Source of the DNA: Bacteroidota bacterium | Lineage (GTDB): Bacteria; Bacteroidota; Bacteroidia; B-17B0; B-17BO | DNA length: 7,860 bases | Assembly (NCBI GenBank): GCA_947462425.1 | Contig: CANHPI010000115.1 | Span: 1 to 7,860, forward strand | Direction: 5' to 3' | Shown here: one piece after another, positions 1 to 7,024 of the stretch | Numbering within the stretch: position 1 is the stretch's first letter | How the letters are laid out: the number at the start of each line of letters is the position of its first letter | Notes under the pieces: generated by a model | The model's input: only the letters and a program-made list of their open reading frames with translations | Databases searched by the model: none | Told to the model about the DNA's origin: nothing | Translations under genes and position numbers: made by a program

Positions 1-659
1 AGTATTTAACAAATCATTTTGTTAAGGATACACTATCAATTTTTAATTTTGAGCTAGAGGTCATCCCTAAAGATAGCCACTGTTTTATTTCAGACTTTAT
101 TTTACCTGAAACGAGAGAGTATACTTCTTTTTTTGATCCAGATACGATAGAAAAAATTCGAACTAAATTAGTTCCAATTGCTTTAGATAACACTACAATC
201 ACTCATTTTCCAAGTAAAATTTATTTAACCAGAAAAGAAAGAGGTGTTCGAAATTTAACGAATGAAAATGAAATAGAGCAGTTATTAGAAAAAGCAGATT
301 TTATGATTTTGAGTTTTGATAATTTATCTGTTTGGGACCAAATTGCTTACATGCATCATTGTTCTTGGTTTGTGTCTAATCATGGTGCAGGTTTTACAAA
401 TTGTATGTTTATGCAAGCCGATGGAAAAGTCTTGGAATTCTTGGAATATGATTTTGCCCATTATGGCAATCCTTTTCCACATTGGAGATTAGCCTCACTA
501 TCTTCCTTGAAATATTACTATTTATTTGGTGAATCTAGTCAGACACAATATATTTCATATGTTAAAAATAGTAATTCTAATACAGAAAAAAGGATGGAAA
601 TGGTTAATCGAAGAATGTCCATCAACATTATTGATTTACAAAATATAATTAATGGATAA
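1..659 (+). CDS. Glycosyltransferase family 61 (DUF563-type) protein, 5'-truncated
   Basis: The reading frame is open from base 3 to the TAA at 657-659, giving the last 218 residues; the N-terminus lies beyond the left edge. No start is needed inside the window, because conserved family sequence precedes the first internal ATG at 303. Seen: the basic motif RKER (231-242) followed by an Asn/Glu-rich segment, then SVWDQIAYMHH and the hallmark HGAGFTN (381-401), and a Glu in VLEF (435-437). This order (R..R, N-E, then S..eQ, HGAG.tN and a terminal v.E) is typical of the catalytic domain of GT61/DUF563 enzymes, which transfer sugars from nucleotide donors. Inferred role: one transferase step in assembling a surface polysaccharide repeat unit; donor and acceptor cannot be told. 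It overlaps the next glycosyltransferase by 8 nt, suggesting co-transcription. Family assignment is firm, specificity unknown. Confidence 0.86.
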   Translation, partial: YLTNHFVKDTLSIFNFELEVIPKDSHCFISDFILPETREYTSFFDPDTIEKIRTKLVPIALDNTTITHFPSKIYLTRKERGVRNLTNENEIEQLLEKADFMILSFDNLSVWDQIAYMHHCSWFVSNHGAGFTNCMFMQADGKVLEFLEYDFAHYGNPFPHWRLASLSSLKYYYLFGESSQTQYISYVKNSNSNTEKRMEMVNRRMSINIIDLQNIING

Positions 660-1533
660 TATCTTTTTTTCAATCATTGTACCGACTTATAATAGGGCCT
701 CATTTTTAACACGAACAGTATCAAGTGTTTTAAATCAAACCTTTTTAAATTTTGAAGTTATCATTGTAGACGATGGATCAGAGGATGAAACTTTTTCTGT
801 GGTTAAAGAGTTGTCAGAACAAGATATTAGAGTTAATTATTATTACCAACAAAATTCAGAAAGAGCAGTTGCAAGGAATAATGGTGCTAAAATAGCAAAA
901 GGTAAGTTTTTAATATTTTTAGATAGCGATGATTTTTTTAATGACAAAGTTCATTTGAGTAATCTATTTGAATTTATAAAAACCAATAATGAAGTCCCTG
1001 CCTTATACTTTACTGGAGCGATAATTACTACATCAGACAAACAAATTTTAACAAGAAATTATATTCAAGAGGAATTAAATCAAATTGATTTTTTTGTAAA
1101 AGAATCTGTAGTTCCAGCAAGAGTTTGTGTTTCCAAATCTGTATTTGATTTTTTTAAATTTGATGAAGATTGTATTGTGGTTGAAGACACCGTTCTTTGG
1201 ACCGCAATTATGCAAAAATTTCCAGTTTTTTATCTACCAATTCATACCGCTTCTTATTTTTTACATGAAAGTAATTCTGTGAATTTAAATTCATCAAATG
1301 CCTATTTCAATAGGTTGAAAGGATTAAAAAAAATGTTCAATTACTATGAAGTTGGTAAGATAATTCCCATCAAAACAAAACAAAGTCAAATAAATAGATG
1401 TTATTACGGGATTTCAGAGTATTATAGAAATAAAAATAAATTTATTTTGTCAAAATGTTGGATTTTGATTTCAATTATAAGATATCCTATGATAGATATT
1501 AAACACAAATTAAAACAATTATTTTTACGTTGA
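652..1533 (+). CDS. Family 2 glycosyltransferase (GT-A fold)
   Basis: A 293-residue protein with a complete GT2 catalytic domain. Seen: the opening FSIIVPTYNRASFL (about residues 6-19), the nucleotide-binding VDDGS (39-43), an R-A-V-A-R-N segment near 71-76, the metal-binding DxD-type motif DSDD (91-94), and a VEDT acidic motif (177-180) that could supply the catalytic base. Length is normal for single-domain GT2 enzymes; no membrane segment is evident, so it probably acts at the cytoplasmic face of the inner membrane on a lipid-linked acceptor. The ATG at 652 lies inside the end of the upstream gene (ATGGATAA holds both start and stop), which suggests translational coupling. The stretch near its 3' end is strikingly AT-rich compared with the methyltransferase gene that follows. 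Sugar specificity cannot be deduced. Confidence 0.93.
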   Translation: MDNIFFSIIVPTYNRASFLTRTVSSVLNQTFLNFEVIIVDDGSEDETFSVVKELSEQDIRVNYYYQQNSERAVARNNGAKIAKGKFLIFLDSDDFFNDKVHLSNLFEFIKTNNEVPALYFTGAIITTSDKQILTRNYIQEELNQIDFFVKESVVPARVCVSKSVFDFFKFDEDCIVVEDTVLWTAIMQKFPVFYLPIHTASYFLHESNSVNLNSSNAYFNRLKGLKKMFNYYEVGKIIPIKTKQSQINRCYYGISEYYRNKNKFILSKCWILISIIRYPMIDIKHKLKQLFLR

Positions 1534-1551
1534 ATTTAACACCAAAATATT

Positions 1552-2334
1552 ATGATTAGTTATGTTCTATCGATTTTAAAATTTATATTTTGGTTACCAG
1601 TATCGAATAAAGATAAAGTCGAGCTGTATCAAGAGCGAATTCGACAATTAGAGTGGAATGCTATAAAACCCTATATAACAAAGCAAGCTACCTTTTTAGA
1701 TGTTGGTTGTGGTGCAGGTTTTAGTTTGATGAAAGCATATTCAGAGCTTGAATGTGAAATTCAAGGTATTGATCCTGAGCCTGGTGCTCATGGTGTCGGG
1801 AGATTTACTGATGGTTTATGGAAAGAAAGACCAATTATTCAAGGAACCGCTGAATCGCTACCTTTTCCTGATGCTAGTTTTGATATAGTTTATTCCTCAC
1901 ATGTGTTGGAACATGTTAATTCTGAAAAACAAGCGTTACAGGAAATGAAAAGGGTATTAAAGCCTGGTGGTGTTCTTATTATAGGTATGCCTACATCTTC
2001 AATGGCATGGGTTGCTCTATTGTCTGCATGGTTTTTTACAACCCATATCACTATTTACCATTGCTTACGATCCATTGGTAAATCAGACTTTAAAAATCGA
2101 TTACTACGTATTTTTATACCCACCTCTCATTCTTTTCCAAGGGCTAATATTATTACCTATGATTTGCTGCATTATCGTAAGTCGTATTGGAGAAGTATAT
2201 TAGGTAAACATTTTAACATAAAGCAGCAAATTACTCCTGGATTGTATCCTTATCCTGATTATATTCAGTGGTTTCCGTTGATAAAGAAAGGAGGATTAAG
2301 CAGTTCTGTTTTTTTTATTTGTGGTAAAGATTAA
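1552..2334 (+). CDS. Class I SAM-dependent methyltransferase (Methyltransf_11 type)
   Basis: A 260-residue protein with a Rossmann-fold methyltransferase domain. Seen: SAM-binding motif I, FLDVGCGAGFS (about 48-58); the acidic residue Asp74 in QGIDPE that would contact the ribose; ESLPFPDASFDIVYSSHVLEH (about 101-121), spanning motifs II/III; and LKPGG (136-140), a standard post-motif. The C-terminal part from about residue 150 is more variable and contains hydrophobic stretches (about 151-170), so membrane association is possible. Known: such proteins in surface polysaccharide loci methylate sugars or cap chains, but the same fold also serves quinone and lipid methylation, so the substrate is inferred from context only. 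It begins 18 nt after the GT2 gene and is clearly richer in G+C than that gene's end. Confidence 0.9.
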   Translation: MISYVLSILKFIFWLPVSNKDKVELYQERIRQLEWNAIKPYITKQATFLDVGCGAGFSLMKAYSELECEIQGIDPEPGAHGVGRFTDGLWKERPIIQGTAESLPFPDASFDIVYSSHVLEHVNSEKQALQEMKRVLKPGGVLIIGMPTSSMAWVALLSAWFFTTHITIYHCLRSIGKSDFKNRLLRIFIPTSHSFPRANIITYDLLHYRKSYWRSILGKHFNIKQQITPGLYPYPDYIQWFPLIKKGGLSSSVFFICGKD

Positions 2335-2341
2335 TTATTTA

Positions 2342-2366
2342 TAGTCAATAGCCATTAGTCAATAGT
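2342..2366 (+). repeat. Heptad tandem repeat, consensus TAGYCAW
   Basis: Between the methyltransferase and GT4 genes, TAG recurs in a strict 7-base register at 2342, 2349, 2356 and 2363. The units are TAGTCAA, TAGCCAT, TAGTCAA and a partial TAGT. The first and third are identical, giving a 10-bp direct repeat (TAGTCAATAG at 2342-2351 and 2356-2365). It is a short intergenic satellite-like array with no coding content. Function is unknown. The array abuts a TAnnTTTG match. Confidence 0.75.
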
Positions 2367-2370
2367 TTTG
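2363..2370 (+). promoter_or_regulatory. Candidate Bacteroidota -7 box (TAGTTTTG) before GT4
   Basis: TAGTTTTG fits the Bacteroidota primary-sigma -7 consensus TAnnTTTG and lies 42 nt before the GT4 start, which would leave a leader of a few tens of bases. No convincing -33 TTG/TTTG element is seen at the expected distance upstream, and in DNA this AT-rich such octamers occur by chance, so this is tentative. If real, it gives GT4-hisH their own transcription start. Confidence 0.3.
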
Positions 2371-2412
2371 CTTAAAGATTTAATATATCATAGGATTTAA
2401 ATTTAGTTTTGA

Positions 2413-3552
2413 TTGGATATTAGAGTACTACATATAATCCCTTCACTAAATAAGGGTGGAGCAGAGCGAATTACCTTGGATATTTGTAAGGCATTGTCTT
2501 TACGCTCAGACTGTGAAGTGCTCTTGGTGTTCATGCGTGACGATCGAAGCTATGAAATTCCAACTCAATTATCTTATAAAGTAACTTCTTCAAGGGTTAA
2601 GTTGTCTGTTTGGAAAAAAAACCGGTATCAGTTAACTGATTTAAATCAAATATTCACTACTTTTCAGCCCACTATTGTTCATTCTCATTTGTTCGAGGCT
2701 GAATTGTTAAGTAGGGGACTAATTAAAAAAGGTGTGACTTATATTACACATGTTCACGATAATATTACTCAATTTTCTCCTTTTCAAAGAAACGCTTCTA
2801 TTAAAAGAAAAATTTCAGATTATTACGAGCGATTTTGGATATTTAAACGATATTCCAAAGTTAACAATCAATTTATATCCATATCATCTGACACAACACG
2901 GTATTTACAAGCTGTGCTTCCAACATCTTTTAAAGAAACAATTTTCCCTCTTTCCAATGCGATTGATTATGATCGATTTTATTTTGACCAATCTCGTTCT
3001 CATCCTCATGGAAAATTGCGATTAATTTCAGTAGGAAGTTTGGTACCTAAAAAAAATCAATTCTTACTAATTGAAATTGCCACTCTATTGAAATCTACTA
3101 ATATAGATTTTGAACTTTTGATTTTAGGAGAAGGACCGGAGCGGCCTCAATTGGAAGAGGAAATAGCAGTTCAGGGGTTAACAGGCATGGTTCAGTTATT
3201 GGGTAATGTTCATGATGTGCCTTTTTATTTACACCAAGCCAATTTGTTTATACACCCTGCTATTTATGAACCTTTTGGTCTCGTATTATTAGAAGCCATG
3301 GCTGCTGGGTTGCCAGTTATCAGCTTGGACGGAGGTGGTAATCGAGACATTATTATAAATGGTAAAAATGGTTTTTTGATTTCTGAGAATGATGCCCGCT
3401 CATTTGTTGAAAAAATACAACATTTTTCTTCCCATCCACATCAATATAAGATTATGTCTGAATTTGCTCAAAGTTTTGCAAAGCAATATGATATATCAAT
3501 TTACATCGATCAATTAATGGAATTCTATCACCAATGTTTAGAGAAAAAATGA
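2413..3552 (+). CDS. Family 4 glycosyltransferase (GT-B fold)
   Basis: A 379-residue two-domain GT-B protein. The N-terminal half opens with IRVLHIIPSLNKGGAER (about residues 3-19), the glycine-rich GGAER loop typical of GT4 enzymes. The C-terminal domain shows LISVGSLVPKKNQ (about 204-216), LGEGPER (238-244), and the donor-binding E-x7-E motif, Glu286 to Glu294, in YEPFGLVLLEAMAAG. It is full length and retains all expected motifs, so it should be an active retaining transferase at the cytoplasmic membrane face. The start is TTG: an in-frame TGA lies at 2410-2412, and the next in-frame Met (residue 41) would delete GGAER, so no ATG is usable. It is separated from the methyltransferase by 78 nt with a heptad repeat, and overlaps hisH by 4 nt (ATGA). 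Donor sugar unknown. Confidence 0.93.
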   Translation: MDIRVLHIIPSLNKGGAERITLDICKALSLRSDCEVLLVFMRDDRSYEIPTQLSYKVTSSRVKLSVWKKNRYQLTDLNQIFTTFQPTIVHSHLFEAELLSRGLIKKGVTYITHVHDNITQFSPFQRNASIKRKISDYYERFWIFKRYSKVNNQFISISSDTTRYLQAVLPTSFKETIFPLSNAIDYDRFYFDQSRSHPHGKLRLISVGSLVPKKNQFLLIEIATLLKSTNIDFELLILGEGPERPQLEEEIAVQGLTGMVQLLGNVHDVPFYLHQANLFIHPAIYEPFGLVLLEAMAAGLPVISLDGGGNRDIIINGKNGFLISENDARSFVEKIQHFSSHPHQYKIMSEFAQSFAKQYDISIYIDQLMEFYHQCLEKK

Positions 3553-4154
3553 TTACAATTGTCAATTACGATATGGGAAATTTAGGTTCCATTCAAAATA
3601 TGCTTAAGAAGATTGGAGTTAAATCAATTGTTACTTCTTCTCCGGATGAGATACTATCTGCGGAAAAACTTCTTTTACCTGGTGTTGGAAATTTTAAACG
3701 CGCAATGGAAAATTTAACAAACTATGGATTGATTGATGCACTGAATCAAAAAGTACTTGTAGAAAAAACGCCGATTTTAGGAATTTGTTTAGGGATGCAG
3801 TTGATGACATCCTATAGTGAAGAAGGGGACTGTGCAGGTTTGGGATGGATTGATGCTCGGACTCTTCGTTTTCCTACTTATGAGGCTACTGGCTTAAAAG
3901 TACCACATATGGGTTGGAACTCCACTTTGTTTTGGAACAATCATCCAATTGGAAAAGGCTTATCCGACTCTCGGTTTTATTTTGTACATTCCTATAAAGT
4001 AGTTTGTAAACATATCGAAAATGTGATGGTTACAACCAATTATGGAGGTGATTTCCATGCCGGAATTATTTCGGAGAATATTATTGGAGTTCAATTTCAT
4101 CCAGAAAAAAGCCATAAATTTGGGATGCGATTATTACAAAATTTTACTATTTGA
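3549..4154 (+). CDS. hisH: HisH-type glutamine amidotransferase subunit, probably of an acetamidino-sugar system
   Basis: A 201-residue class I glutamine amidotransferase that hydrolyses glutamine and passes ammonia to a HisF-type partner. Numbered from the ATG at 3549: IVNYDMGNLGS (4-14), oxyanion-region PGVGNF (44-49), nucleophile Cys80 in GICLGMQ, PHMGWN (119-124), FVHSY (145-149), and catalytic His185 and Glu187 in QFHPEKS. Family length is about 200. The start at 3549 is preferred over the in-frame ATG at 3534 because it gives the normal N-terminus and the ATGA overlap with GT4. By sequence alone it could serve histidine synthesis, but no his gene flanks it. Coupling to a glycosyltransferase and a nearby HisF2-like gene point instead to supplying ammonia for amidination of an N-acetyl sugar, as known for HisH2/WbpG-type systems. 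The canonical partner lies 2.9 kb away on the other strand. Confidence 0.93.
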   Translation: MITIVNYDMGNLGSIQNMLKKIGVKSIVTSSPDEILSAEKLLLPGVGNFKRAMENLTNYGLIDALNQKVLVEKTPILGICLGMQLMTSYSEEGDCAGLGWIDARTLRFPTYEATGLKVPHMGWNSTLFWNNHPIGKGLSDSRFYFVHSYKVVCKHIENVMVTTNYGGDFHAGIISENIIGVQFHPEKSHKFGMRLLQNFTI

Positions 4155-4401
4155 TTTTAAATACTACCTTATTGCTTTTTTAAATAAAATACTAAATTAT
4201 TTGAACTTAAATTTGTAAAAATTATATAAAAAAGATTGTATCCCCTTAAATATGAGCTATTAGCTTAATAAATTTACTTATATATTCTCTTCCCATTTAC
4301 ATTTTTTTGCTTATTTCTCTAATATTTAATTAATTTTATATCGTTAATTAATTATCCTTAATATCAATTTTTATAGAAATTAACATTAAATATTCCATTA
4401 A
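4155..4401. other. Very AT-rich 247-nt intergenic region
   Basis: This is the largest gap in the rightward gene series and is almost entirely A and T, with no credible open reading frame. It holds one TAnnTTTG match (4208-4215), an 8-base inverted pair CTTTTTTA (4175-4182) and TAAAAAAG (4227-4234) too far apart to be a convincing terminator, a small palindrome AGCTATTAGCT (4255-4265), and two TTAATTAA palindromes (4326-4333, 4344-4351). Its size and composition suggest the end of the upstream transcription unit and the start of the MBOAT unit. Confidence 0.55.
4208..4215 (+). promoter_or_regulatory. Candidate Bacteroidota -7 box (TAAATTTG) upstream of the MBOAT gene
   Basis: TAAATTTG matches TAnnTTTG and is the only such match I found on the + strand in this gap. 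It would imply a leader of about 180 nt before the GTG start. No TTG sits at the right distance for a -33 element (the nearest upstream, 4172-4174, is too far), so the call is weak. Confidence 0.27.
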
Positions 4402-5841
4402 GTGCTTTTTAATTCCTTTGATTTTTTACTTTTTTTACCGATTATTTTTATACTTTATTGGTTTATATTTAATAAATCTTTAAATAATCAAAACTTTTTG
4501 GTTTTAATGGCTAGTTATTATTTTTATGGATGTTGGAGTTTAAAGTTTCTTGGGTTGTTAATTCTAAGTACCACATTGGATTATTCCTATGGTTTTTGGG
4601 TTGCTTCAACGAATAGGAGGAAAGCAAGATTGTTTTTATGGCTTAGTATAATCAATAACCTAGGTATTCTAGTAGTATTCAAATATTATAATTTTTTTGC
4701 TTCTCAGTTTCAACATGTGTTTGAAATTTTAGGTTTTTCAATTAATACAACTCTTTTAAATGTTGCTCTTCCAATAGGTATATCATTTTACACATTTCAT
4801 GGTATGTCTTATGTTTTCGACATTTATCGTGGGAAACAAAAAACTGTAAAAAACTTTTTAGATTACTCTGTTTTTGTGAGTTTCTTTCCTCTATTAGTTG
4901 CTGGGCCTATTGAACGAGCACACCATTTATTACCACAGATTCAAAAGCCACGTTTTTTTAATTATAATCAAGCTTTGGAAGGATGCCGATTGATACTATG
5001 GGGAATGTTTAAAAAAGTGGTGATTGCGGATTCATTGGCAGGGATAGTTGACCCGATTTTCTCAAATTATCATGACCAAAATGGAGCAGCATTGATTACT
5101 GCAGCAATTGCATTTAGTTTTCAAATATATGGAGATTTTTCTGGCTATTCTGATATTGCTTTGGGTACAGCAAAATTATTTGGCTTTGAGTTGTTAAGTA
5201 ATTTCAAGTTTCCTTATTTCTCTAGGGATTTAGCTGAGTTTTGGAGACGATGGCATATTTCACTCTCATCTTGGTTCAGAGATTACCTTTACATTCCTCT
5301 AGGTGGTTCAAAAAACGGAAAGTATAAAGCAGTTCGTAATACTTTTATTATTTTTTTAGTTAGTGGTTTTTGGCATGGTGCTAGTTGGAATTTCATCGCA
5401 TGGGGTTTAATTCATGCTTGTGGATTCTTACCCCTATTATTACTAAATCGAAACAGGAAATATGTGTCTGATGTAGTTGCTATAAATCATAAATTACCAA
5501 ATTTAAGATTGCTTTGGCAAATGTCAAGCACTTTTGCATTTGTTACTTTTGCTTGGATTTTCTTCAGAGCTAAAGGATTGCGAATTGCTTTTGACTATAT
5601 TAAACAAATAGGAGTAAGCATTATAAAACAACCTGCACAATTATTTATTATACCTGATGGAAGTATGGCGTTTGTATACATTATTCCGTTGTTAATTGGA
5701 GATTGGTATTTGAGAAGAGATGAACGAGTGTTGACTATATTTAAAAATAAGATCTTACGGTTAACTGTTTATTGGTTAATCCTTTTGTTATTGTTGGGTT
5801 TACTAGGCGAAAAGCAAACATTTATTTATTTTCAATTTTAA
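4402..5841 (+). CDS. MBOAT-family O-acyltransferase (AlgI-like)
   Basis: A 479-residue polytopic membrane protein of the membrane-bound O-acyltransferase family, whose bacterial members (AlgI, PatA, DltB) move acyl groups across the inner membrane onto exported glycans. Seen: hydrophobic N-terminus LFNSFDFLLFLPIIF (2-16), PIGISFYTFHGMSYVFD (about 124-140), GPIERAHHL (168-176), GDFSGYSDIA (244-253), EFWRRWHISLSSWFRDY (279-295) with His285, and SGFWHGASWNFIAWG (321-335) with His325, the essential active-site His in characterised relatives. The length is typical. The start is GTG: an in-frame TAA directly precedes it (4399-4401), and the family N-terminus begins here. It is followed after one base by an SGNH-like protein, mirroring AlgI/AlgJ-like pairs, which supports O-acylation (probably O-acetylation) of the polysaccharide. 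The acyl group is inferred. Confidence 0.94.
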   Translation: MLFNSFDFLLFLPIIFILYWFIFNKSLNNQNFLVLMASYYFYGCWSLKFLGLLILSTTLDYSYGFWVASTNRRKARLFLWLSIINNLGILVVFKYYNFFASQFQHVFEILGFSINTTLLNVALPIGISFYTFHGMSYVFDIYRGKQKTVKNFLDYSVFVSFFPLLVAGPIERAHHLLPQIQKPRFFNYNQALEGCRLILWGMFKKVVIADSLAGIVDPIFSNYHDQNGAALITAAIAFSFQIYGDFSGYSDIALGTAKLFGFELLSNFKFPYFSRDLAEFWRRWHISLSSWFRDYLYIPLGGSKNGKYKAVRNTFIIFLVSGFWHGASWNFIAWGLIHACGFLPLLLLNRNRKYVSDVVAINHKLPNLRLLWQMSSTFAFVTFAWIFFRAKGLRIAFDYIKQIGVSIIKQPAQLFIIPDGSMAFVYIIPLLIGDWYLRRDERVLTIFKNKILRLTVYWLILLLLLGLLGEKQTFIYFQF

Positions 5842-5842
5842 A

Positions 5843-6862
5843 ATGAATTATTTTATAAATCGAATCTTTAGAATTTTATTCTTGCCATTGATCATAATAA
5901 TCATTATTGTTTTGTTTTGGGACCCATTTCGTGTTTTTTTTGAATATGATGATTATTATACGGAAAATTATGTAACTGGTAATAGAGAGGACGTATGTCT
6001 AAAGCTTTTAAATAAGCGTAAAATTACACCAACATCATATATTATTGGAAGTTCACGAAGCCTTGCTTTTAAAACGCAATATTGGTCAAAAAAAATTGCA
6101 TCATCTACTAAATTATGCTTTCATTACGATGGTTCTGGGATGGGATTATATAGGACAACAAATGCGCTTAAATTTCTAGGTTCTAATAATGTGAAAATTA
6201 AAAATATTTTATTGATTGTTGATACAGATTTTTTTGGAGAAACACATAATCCTAAAGGTCATTTGTTTATTCAGCATCCAAGGGTAAGTGGCCAAAGTAA
6301 AATTACATATTATTGGACATTTATTAAAGCATCTATTGATCCCGAGTTTATATTTTATAACTTAATATTTAAAATTTCAAGAAATTATTATGGATTCATG
6401 GGACACCATATAGCCAAGAGTAAATTTTCTCATGTAAGTAATAACATGACTGCTGATCTTAGTTACAGTTATGATAAAGAAATAGAACAGGATTCAGTTA
6501 AATACTATCATAATTTGTTAAAAGAACAAGTTTTCTATAGACGTGATTTTTATTTGCAAACATCAAGAAGGTTAATCAAAAAAAAACAGCTTAAGCTTCT
6601 TAAAGAAATAAAAGAAATCACTTCGAAAAACAATACTAATGTTAAATTAATTATATCACCTTTATATAATCAAATAGCTTTTAATAAAAGGGATCTCGAA
6701 GAGTTGAAAAAAATATTTGGAATGAGTTCCGTTTATGATTTTTCGGGTAAGAATACTTTTACCTATAATTTCAAAAATTATTATGAGTCATCTCATTACA
6801 AGCCATTTGTTGCAAATAAGTTAATGGATATAGTTTATGCTAACTCTCAAAAGTCAAATTAA
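5843..6862 (+). CDS. Membrane-anchored SGNH-hydrolase-like protein, likely partner of the MBOAT
   Basis: A 339-residue protein without a familiar name. Residues 11-25 are an Ile/Leu-rich hydrophobic stretch after a short basic start, so it is probably anchored in the inner membrane with a periplasmic domain. Seen: YIIGSSRSLAF (66-76), resembling the SGNH nucleophile block with Ser71 as candidate nucleophile (GSS instead of GDS); GSGMGLYRTTNAL (97-109), possibly the second block; a strand-like ILLIVDTDFF (122-131); IISPLY (270-275); and near the C-terminus YESSHY (314-319), where Glu315 and His318 resemble the D-x-x-H block. Known: MBOAT acyltransferases often work with SGNH-like partners (AlgJ/AlgX, PatB) that transfer the acyl group in the periplasm. 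The single-base spacing from the MBOAT gene supports that role. The Asp-to-Glu change and weak blocks leave activity uncertain. Confidence 0.72.
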   Translation: MNYFINRIFRILFLPLIIIIIIVLFWDPFRVFFEYDDYYTENYVTGNREDVCLKLLNKRKITPTSYIIGSSRSLAFKTQYWSKKIASSTKLCFHYDGSGMGLYRTTNALKFLGSNNVKIKNILLIVDTDFFGETHNPKGHLFIQHPRVSGQSKITYYWTFIKASIDPEFIFYNLIFKISRNYYGFMGHHIAKSKFSHVSNNMTADLSYSYDKEIEQDSVKYYHNLLKEQVFYRRDFYLQTSRRLIKKKQLKLLKEIKEITSKNNTNVKLIISPLYNQIAFNKRDLEELKKIFGMSSVYDFSGKNTFTYNFKNYYESSHYKPFVANKLMDIVYANSQKSN

Positions 6863-6906
6863 AATCATTGTATTTAACAAAAAAACATCTGTTTAATAAA
6901 TGATTT
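6862..6906. terminator. Imperfect inverted repeat after the SGNH gene, candidate terminator
   Basis: Left arm 6862-6879 and right arm 6890-6906 can pair as 8 bp (AAATCATT with AATGATTT), a one-base bulge (G6870), 4 bp, one mismatch and 4 bp, closing a 10-nt A-rich loop. It starts on the last base of the SGNH stop codon, where a terminator would be expected. The stem is almost all A-T and only a loose T-rich run follows, so it is not a textbook intrinsic terminator. Confidence 0.42.
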
Positions 6907-6973
6907 AATTATTATTGTTTCAATAACAGTAACTTTTGTTTCTTAATAGGTTGTCAAAATGTTAGATTAATAG

Positions 6974-7008
6974 TTTTTAAATAACCTGTAGTACTAGGTT
7001 CTTAAAAA
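6974..7008. terminator. Inverted repeat downstream of hisF, candidate bidirectional terminator
   Basis: TTTTTAA (6974-6980) pairs with TTAAAAA (7002-7008), and AACCT (6983-6987) pairs with AGGTT (6996-7000), around an 8-nt loop (6988-6995); a small internal loop (AT opposite C) separates the two stems. It lies 16 nt past the end of the leftward hisF gene, in a convergent gap, so it suits a transcription end for either strand. It lacks a strong free U-tract on either strand. Confidence 0.42.
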
Positions 7009-7024
7009 TTATTTCAAATTAAAA

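Noticed and set aside
14..202. Leftward 62-residue open frame at the left edge
   Set aside because: It is antisense to the GT61 reading frame and has no recognisable features.
303..659. Stand-alone small protein starting at the ATG at 303
   Set aside because: The frame is open back to the left edge and the upstream residues contain GT61 family sequence, so 303 is an internal Met of a truncated gene.
2404..2411. Second TAGTTTTG match as a promoter for GT4
   Set aside because: It sits immediately before the TTG start, so transcription would begin inside the coding region and lose the N-terminus; the copy at 2363 is better placed.
2012..3025. Out-of-frame rightward open frames inside the methyltransferase (2012-2203) and GT4 (2750-3025)
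   Set aside because: They are shadows of strongly motif-supported genes in another frame.
3534..3548. Earlier in-frame ATG for hisH giving a five-residue extension
   Set aside because: The family N-terminus (Met-Ile-Thr-Ile-Val) begins at 3549, and that start forms the usual ATGA overlap with the GT4 stop.
3549..4154. HisH and HisF as part of a histidine biosynthesis operon
   Set aside because: No other his gene is present, hisH is coupled to a glycosyltransferase, and the HisF copy lacks catalytic Asp11.
4255..4265. Palindrome AGCTATTAGCT as a terminator after hisH
   Set aside because: The perfect stem is too short, with a one-base centre, it lies 100 nt past the stop codon and no T-tract follows.
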